Source: Limnanthes douglasii subsp. nivea (lineage: Eukaryota > Streptophyta > Magnoliopsida > Brassicales > Limnanthaceae). Taken from it: a DNA stretch of 64,000 nucleotides. This document shows positions 57,688 to 64,000 of the stretch, one piece after another (the stretch's first letter is position 1; every line of letters begins with the position of its first letter). The stretch covers positions 292,682,009-292,746,008 of the forward strand of contig JAUPFV010000004.1 of the NCBI GenBank assembly GCA_036936605.1, in the 5' to 3' direction. Under the pieces are notes generated by a model. The model had not been told where the DNA came from and searched no databases. It was given only the letters and a program-made list of their open reading frames with translations. The position numbers were made by a program, and so were the translations under genes.

Positions 57688-60388
57688 ATGGAAGGTCGGG
57701 GGGACGATCCAGTTGATCCCTGCGAGGAAAACATGGAAGGGGATGACTTTCGAAATGACTTGGAGTCCGAAGGAGAGGGAGGTCGGCGAGTTGAAAATGA
57801 TTTTGATGACTCCGCTCTTTTGGCTCAGAGGAATGAACTGTTGCTGGAAATCGAAAAGTTGAAGGCGGAGAAAGAAGCCGCCCAAAGAAACATTCGATCT
57901 GAGATAAGGAGAGAGCCCGTCGAGCAAAGAGAGGAACGGGACGCTGAAACTCGTCCCAAGAAAAGGGATGATAGGTCTCGGAGGCGTGAGCGACGATCTC
58001 CAAGAAGGAAAGACAAGTACCGTTCGGACTCAGCTTCTTCGAGCGGCTATTCGCGGTATAGCACTTCCGAATCTTCTCCTCGAAGATGCCACAGGAAGAA
58101 AAAGCGTGGTCGAAGGCAAAATGGAGCTCGGAGGGGAAGGAGTTCGGAGAGGAAATCCTCGCGGGAGAGGAGTCGTCACGACCGAATAGATGATCGCTCT
58201 CATGAACAGGTGAAGTGCCCAGGGAAGGATAATGTAGGTCCTCGGAATTCGGAATGGCAGCAACAATACACTTTGCCCTCCGAGGAGGGCTTGTACTTCT
58301 CAAACAATGATAATTTGAGGTCCAATGTTTATCGAACAGGGCACAATTGGAGAGCCTCTCCTTTGTCTTCGGAGATCTTAGTAGGGAATCTCCCAAAGCA
58401 TTTTGACATTTCGAAGCTTGAAAAATTCGACGGAACTCAAGATCCGGATAATCATATCGAGCAATTTAAGAATTTCATGATAAACTTTGACGACGATGAT
58501 AAACTCCTGTGCAGAGCATTCTCTCAAACTTTTAAGGGAGTGGCGTCCAAATGGTACAACAGGTTACCTCAGGGGTCCATTAAGAACTTTGACATGTTCT
58601 GGAACATTTTTAGACAGCACTTCGTGGGAAGCAAGAAGTTTCGGGCCAACGGGGACACCATAATATACTGTCGACAAAAAGTGGGGGAGAGCCTCAAAAA
58701 TTACACCAATCGTTTTGTCAAAACCAAGACAGATATGGAATACTGTAAGGACTCGGTGGCGCTCGCAGCGTTCAGAATGGGATTGCTCCCCGGGTTGTTG
58801 AAAGACACAGTGGCAGAAAGTCAAGCGATGACTTTTGGAGCATTGCTGGATCAAGTCGAGAAGAGAATCTTGGTGGAAGAAACCCAAGCCTCAGAGAAAG
58901 GGTCCGGAGAGCAATTGGACCACAATCAGCTTCAACGGGTTGAACCAAGCACTCAGGGCCCTCGATTGACCGTTCAGGCTAAAAGCACGGGTCAGTATCC
59001 TCCAAGGCAAAAATCAAATCAGTAGTATTATGGCAATCAATCGAACCACAATCAAGGGGGAAGATACATGTTAAACAAATGGACTCGGCCCGACTACTAT
59101 GCGGAGTTGACGGAAAATGTCGCTGCAATATTTGATAAAGCCAAAAATTCGGTCACATTTAGGAAACCCTTTCCTATTCAAACACCGAGGGAGAACAGAA
59201 GCGTTAACAAATATTGCAAGTATCACGAGGATGTGGGCCACGACACCAAAGATTGTATAGCCCTGAAAAAGGAGGTGCAGGCTCTCATCGAAAATGGAAT
59301 GCTGTTGGAATATGTCAAAAAGCACTCCCAGAAGAATGCCGTGGTAAAAGCTGTCTCAAAGAATACTGACACAACAATGGTAATTTCCGAAGGGGTTGAC
59401 GATTTTGACATCGAGCAGGAATATTTGGACCCGAAAGCTGGGAGGAACAATGTGAACTTGGTCGAAGAAGAAATCCCAAGGGGGAAAGTGGATAGTCTGT
59501 GTGCATTTTTTGAGTCTTTAGCAATCTTTGGTGGAGACACCATCGCAGGGAATTCGAACAGCTCGCGCAAGAGGCACATGGTGAATTTGACCACCCAGAT
59601 CGAAGCCGGAGTCTCCGCACAAATGCACCGATCGCCTTCCCCTATTATTTGTTTTGATGATGATGATATGCGTAATGTAGCAGGCCCTCATGAGGACGCC
59701 GTAGTGATCGCGGCGGGCATCGCCGGGGATCAGGTTCAGAAAATACTTATCGACACAGGAAGCTCTGCGAACATTTTGTTTATGAGTACCTATCGCCGCA
59801 TTTCTGACCCACCGGTCATCCGAAGATCAGACAGAACGATAGTAGGTTTCACTGGTGCTACGGCGGTTGTCGTGGGAGAATTTCAATGTATGGTGGAGTT
59901 GGGTCGTGGACCATTCAAGAAAGAGGTGGAGGTACTTTTCATTGTGGTCGACGCGCCCACCTCATATAATGCTATCCTAGGTCGCTCTTGGTTGTCACGG
60001 ATGCACGGCGTCATCTCCACGGTGCATCAATGTCTGAAATATGTAATCGGGAACAATATTGGCACGGTCAGAAGTAGCCAGAAGATGGCACGAGAATGCT
60101 ACCAAATCGCCTTGTCTTCCAAGGGAGTTCGAGGGGGACCCTCTGATTCAGCATAGCAATTAAAGGGGCCACCCTCCGAGGTCATTCCTTGTGATGATCC
60201 GAGGGAGGCCCCCGGATTTCAAGTCCCGGAGGAGGACTCTACGACACACGAGTTCATGGCTGGGAAAGTTCTGAAAATAGGGGTTCATCTCTCCCCCGAA
60301 TTTAGAGGAAAGTTAATTAATTTTTTATCTGACAGGCTCGATATGTTTGCTTGGTGTGCACAGGATGTCACGGGGGTGCCGACGGAGA
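57688..60388 (+). pseudogene. Gag-protease (and RT start) of the fourth element, two in-frame amber codons
   Basis: A single frame runs from ATG 57688 to the truncation, broken only by TAG at 59023 and 60154. Residues 1-200 are charged with Arg/Ser runs. The gag domain lies at ~235-395 (ISKLEKFDGTQDPDNHIEQF, SKWYNRLPQGSIKNF, FRQHFVGSKKF). A zinc-knuckle-like YCKYHEDVGHDTKDC is near 508. Protease is near 689 (ILIDTGSSANILF, DTG intact; NAILGRSWLSRMH). After the second amber, MAGKVLKIGVHLSPEF and LDMFAWCAQDVTGVP start the RT region. The first amber, in a Gln/Asn-rich stretch, is probably CAG to TAG. The second lies at the protease/RT border, where Tat elements may naturally break the frame. Confidence 0.88.
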
Positions 60389-60560
60389 TTATATGTATTT
60401 GTGGAATAAAAACAATAAATAAGTCGTAAAAGACTAGTAGATTGGTGGTTGAAATGACCAAAATTAATTAGGCAGTGCATTGTCGACATAGTTATATGTA
60501 TTTGTCACTGATGTGGAGAAATAAGTATGAAAATTCACTAGTGTAATGTGGAAAAATACC
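60389..60560. repeat. Tandem repeat array, remainder of the interrupted unit
   Basis: AAAACAATAAATAAGTCGTAA, GGTTGAAATGACCAAAATTAATT and GACATAGTTATATGTATTTGTCACTGATGTGG follow the order of 56975-57090. This completes the fourth unit. Confidence 0.75.
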
Positions 60561-61818
60561 GTATGAAATTCGCATGTAGCCGAGCGATTTTGTTTTCGAA
60601 ATCACTATAATCCAATGAAATATATTGAAATACGCTAATGAATTCGCGATGATCTTACGAAATCGCTATGTTTCACATTTTAAATATGACAATTTTGTAG
60701 GGACAAATGTTATTTAGGTTCAGTTTAAATATTAATTTTGCTATGCATATGTTGTCTAGGTTTTGCAGTTTGAAATATACGGTTTTGCAGTTTGAAATAT
60801 ACTAATTTTGTAAGACATGTGTTACCTATGGTTGTCAATTTAAATACGATGTCCACCTTCGTTCCCAAAATACCATAAGTTTCAAAAAATGATCTGCAAA
60901 AAATATCTAACATCGACATGCGAAACCCTATCAAAATTAACTTTACTTTTTTCGCAACGTATATAGACTAAGTTTTTCAAATAACATCTATAACGTCATT
61001 ATCGTGGTGAAGAAAAATAAAAAGCTCTATATTTTTTAGAACTTACAAAATTATCAATAATCTACCTTACAATGGAAAATCAATTCGTATGTAGGTCTAA
61101 AACTTGATTATGATACTAAACAACAATAATCTGACTTACAAACCACCGATCGAGAGTTTTCAAAAAAAATTCTAGTTAACCAAAAAAAAAAATTTAAAAC
61201 CACTGACCTAACAATAATCTGCCTTGAATTAATGGTTGGAGATGGTTTTGTTAAAAGAAAACAAATAATAAATTTCTCTTTGTGCTTGTGTTTTAGAATT
61301 TTTTCTCTAAATTGCTTAATAAATAAAATCGACTGTTTTAAGGGTATTATTTGAAATCATAATTACAATTAAAACAAATTATACTACCCCCCACAACAAT
61401 AAATAAATACAACTATAGCAGTTGTACCTCTATAAATTAAAAAAAAAAAATTGACTATCAAACATGGTCCATTCACCAAATAACATCTAACTTTTATAAT
61501 ATATATAAACGAAAACAAGTTTTCTCTAATGAAAACAACTAAAAGAAATTAAGAATTGAGCAAAAAAAAATATTGTAGGGTTTATAAAGATTGGTAGTAA
61601 TTTGATAATCGTGATTATCATTGAATTAAAAACATAATGGTATTATTACTCTAAACATGTGAAACATGGTTCGAGAACAAATGATTCGTGAACTAGTTAC
61701 AGCAACTTTCAACTGTCCTGTCTTCAGCCTAATTTTGTCTCAACAAAAAATTACTTCCAAACTATACAATTTCTACAACTCTTCTCTTGTTGCCTCACAT
61801 TATAAAAAATAAAATTGA
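60561..61818. other. AT-rich intergenic DNA between the satellite and starch synthase
   Basis: No gene. A 22-bp tandem duplication GGTTTTGCAGTTTGAAATAT(AC) lies at 60759-60802. 61700-61818 is probably the 3' UTR and end of the starch synthase transcript. Confidence 0.55.
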
Positions 61819-64000
61819 TCACCACTGGTATTTGGCAGCAATGAGGACCTCCTCGTAAATTTGCGCAGCGTTATCCCAGCTAAGATCTTGTGTCATCCCC
61901 CGTCTTTGTAGCCCTTCCCAGCTCTCTTTAAACTCACGATATGTCCAAATGCAATTTCCCAACGCATGTATCAGTTGGTTCGTGTCAGCGCCATCAAACG
62001 TCCACCCAAGTCCTGTCTCGTTAAAAGGGTTGAACGGCTCAACGGTGTCTCTCAATCCACCAACACCGTGAACAACTGGAACCGTACCATATCTCATGGC
62101 GTATAGCTGGTTCAACCCGCACGGCTCGAATCTTGATGGCATTAGCAGTATGTCTGCACCCGCAGTTATCCTATGAGCTGTCTTTACGGAAAACCCGACC
62201 CATCCCCTGACTTTGTCGCGGTATTGGTTTTCAAAATGTCTAAGCAGCTGTTCGAGATCAGGACGACCTGTGCCTAACATAATTAGTTGCACATCTTGGC
62301 TCATCATCCACGGAATCGCCTCGGCTATGAGATCGACGCCTTTTTGATGATCTAGTCTCCCGATGAAACCTACTACTGGGACATCATTGCGTATGGGTAA
62401 ACCTAGCTCTTTCTGCAGCGCTGCCTTGCACCGAGGCTTGCCAACTTTTAATGTCTCAAGAGAGTAGTTAACGTAGTCATCGGACTGCAGGTGAACGTCG
62501 GACTCCGGGCTCCACTCTTTTGTATCAATCCCGTTCACAATTCCTCTTAGTTTCCAGTTGTTTTCGTTTATAATTCCATGCAAACCCCAACCTCCTTCAG
62601 AAGTTTTGATTTCCCGTGAATATCCGTGACTAACAGTAACAACCCGGTCTGCAGTCTTGAGACCTGCCGCAAAAACATTGGCGTGTTCACCTCCGATCGG
62701 ATCGTGTAATTTGAAAAGGTTGACATATCTTTCTGGCAGATCCAAACAGTAGAAATCCTTGACTGGTCCCCGACCCTGTACGTCACTTCTCTCATTAGCT
62801 CCCGAAGTAGCAATATATAGAAAATTATGATTTTTTTTTAATATCGGTTTCGTACAAAAGTGAAGTATTTGCAGATATTAATTAAATCTGCAAAAAAATG
62901 ATTCTACTTTTTGGTAGAGATGTTATCAAGGTGCTCAATGGGATTTTATACAAACAAAACCATATCAAATGAGTTTATTGAGTTGAAAAATAACCTGGTG
63001 AGCTATGTTATGGATTACAAGAACCGATCTTGTGAAATTCATCATCCCGTGATCCCGATAGTATGCCTTCAAGTAAACCGGCAGCAATGCAGTGTGCCAA
63101 TCGTTTGCAATGAAAACCAAATTTCCGTCTCCGTAACAGACACCTCCACATGGCACGTGCCAAGGAACCTAAATATAGTAATTTAGGCATCAAGGTATGT
63201 TGAAAGGGAAAGATGCTACATTTAACTTTTGTAATGATGAAAAACATATACATTCTCTTTTAACCCAACAAGTTGATGGGAAAAAAATCACTTGATTTTT
63301 TAACAATTAATATATGATCAAAAATATTGTTGGACAATCGAGACAAATAATTGTGGCTTCACAGTTTACACTGTTTCTTGCGGAAAAAAAAGTAGACCGT
63401 GTGCCGTTGAAAAGCATGAATAGCTACAAAAGTTAAGTTCAGACATAGAGATAGAGATAGAGAAATAACATTTCTATTTTGATCTCAGAATCTTTACCTC
63501 AACGGCTGCCTTGCAGAGCAGGGCCATTCGTTTTAAGATATCCTGTACCACGAAGCTAAAATATGTAAGATAAAGAATTGTTAAAGATGATAATTAGGGA
63601 AACTATATTCACGAAATAATAAACAATCACGCAGGAAACTACATGCAGCTCAAAGCTCGACCTTTATATGAGTTTGATCTTGGTGAGACTAGCTAAGGGT
63701 TTGAGGCTCAAAAACATTATTTGCTCTTTAAAATCTCTTAACGATAAAATATAATATAAAAAATCTGATTTGAGCTGGACAAGTGGCTTCCAAGCCTGTC
63801 AAACACAGTTCCCCATTGGTCCATTCAAGCTCTAGTAATTATATTTGAGTTCGAATCCTAATGTTTATCCTTTCATGTTCCTTTTCCTTATCAATATTAT
63901 TAATTTCAATGGGAGAAGTTGCAAGTTTATCTTGGACTAACCGTGAGAATAAGCTAAATTACCTGATGCTTTCCTCCATATATATTGTTTCCCAAGTGGC
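61819..64000 (-). CDS. SS2: Starch synthase II, last four exons (partial, 5' part outside window)
   Basis: Exons: beyond 64000 to 63963 (ends NNIYGGKHQ), 63542-63498 ([15 protein letters not shown]), 63168-62995 ([45 protein letters not shown]) and 62775-61819 (GRGPVKDF to AAKYQW). GT/AG borders throughout and no stop. The last exon carries the GT5 C-terminal lobe: [59 protein letters not shown] and [11 protein letters not shown]. The enzyme transfers glucose from ADP-glucose to amylopectin chains in plastids. The sequence around the last exon and the AAKYQW end fit class II rather than GBSS or SS1. The transit peptide and KTGGL motif should lie beyond 64000. Confidence 0.95.

Larger units (their letters stand above)
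57208..60388 (+). mobile_element. Fourth Gypsy element (Tat/Retand-like), 3'-truncated
   Basis: 5' LTR 57208-57609, primer site from 57611, gag-protease and the beginning of RT, then an abrupt end at ~60388 where satellite sequence resumes. No 3' LTR, integrase or antisense ORF is present. The fourth satellite unit is split around it, so it was inserted there and its 3' part was later deleted. The primer site is identical to that of the nested element. Confidence 0.85.

Noticed and set aside
57599..58396. Long minus-strand ORF of 265 codons opposite gag
   Set aside because: It is a shadow of the Arg/Ser/Glu-rich gag frame on the plus strand; no family motif, and it does not lie where the antisense ORF of these elements is found.
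63768..63860. tRNA-like or SINE-like signal in a starch synthase intron (GAGTTCGAATCC B-box-like, GGACAAGTGG A-box-like)
   Set aside because: The two boxes are too far apart for a tRNA, no cloverleaf arms pair, and no SINE tail is clear. A chance match or old SINE remains possible.

Overview
The window is nuclear DNA from a flowering plant, most likely a eudicot. It is AT-rich, has introns with GT/AG borders, and carries two recognisable plant genes plus a dense set of nested plant LTR retrotransposons. No bacterial operons, CRISPR arrays or rRNA genes were seen. The species cannot be named from the sequence alone.

Layout. (1) 1-4.2 kb: the end of an unrecognised ORF, then a cassette of two convergent genes: a small SANT/Myb-like ORF (+) and an intact three-exon plant-mobile-domain (PMD, MAIN-like) gene (-). 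The cassette is bracketed by two ~200-bp arrays of perfect or near-perfect hairpins sharing a TGGCG/CGCCA core. (2) 5.3-16.2 kb: a ~1-kb repeat (called F here) carrying a decayed Ty1/Copia element, present as two tandem copies, followed by a third F copy. (3) 16.2-35.8 kb: a minus-strand Ty3/Gypsy element of Tat/Retand-like organisation inserted into the third F copy (TATGTA repeated at both ends; F resumes on the far side). It carries gag-pro-pol and a convergent antisense ORF of the 'putative gypsy-type transposase' family, plus two internal duplications. Nested in its protease region is a young 6.4-kb element (26312-32719, ATAGT target duplication, LTRs differing at 3 of 329 sites) with gag and an antisense ORF but no pol. 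(4) 35.8-41.9 kb: gene-poor DNA with one decayed LINE-type RNase H relic. (5) 41.9-45.6 kb: an intact nine-exon AAR3/DCN1-like gene (cullin neddylation family) with a MITE in intron 7. (6) 45.6-48.7 kb: a 50-bp minisatellite, a second MITE and simple repeats. (7) 48.7-56.2 kb: a third, heavily decayed Retand-like element, again with a plus-strand antisense-type ORF facing minus-strand pol. (8) 56.3-60.5 kb: a ~325-bp tandem repeat interrupted by the 5' part (LTR, gag, protease, start of RT) of a fourth Tat/Retand-like element. (9) 61.8-64.0 kb: the last four exons of a starch synthase II gene (-), continuing beyond the window.

How it fits together. Only the AAR3-like gene and the starch synthase II gene are clear host genes; the PMD gene may be host or transposon-borne. 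The remainder is a layered record of insertions: F, then Copia, then duplication of F plus Copia, then the large Gypsy element, then the young nested element. The features most worth following up are the hairpin-bracketed PMD cassette and the repeated gag/pol-versus-antisense-ORF arrangement. In two elements the antisense ORF has its own TATA box and an intron at a comparable position.
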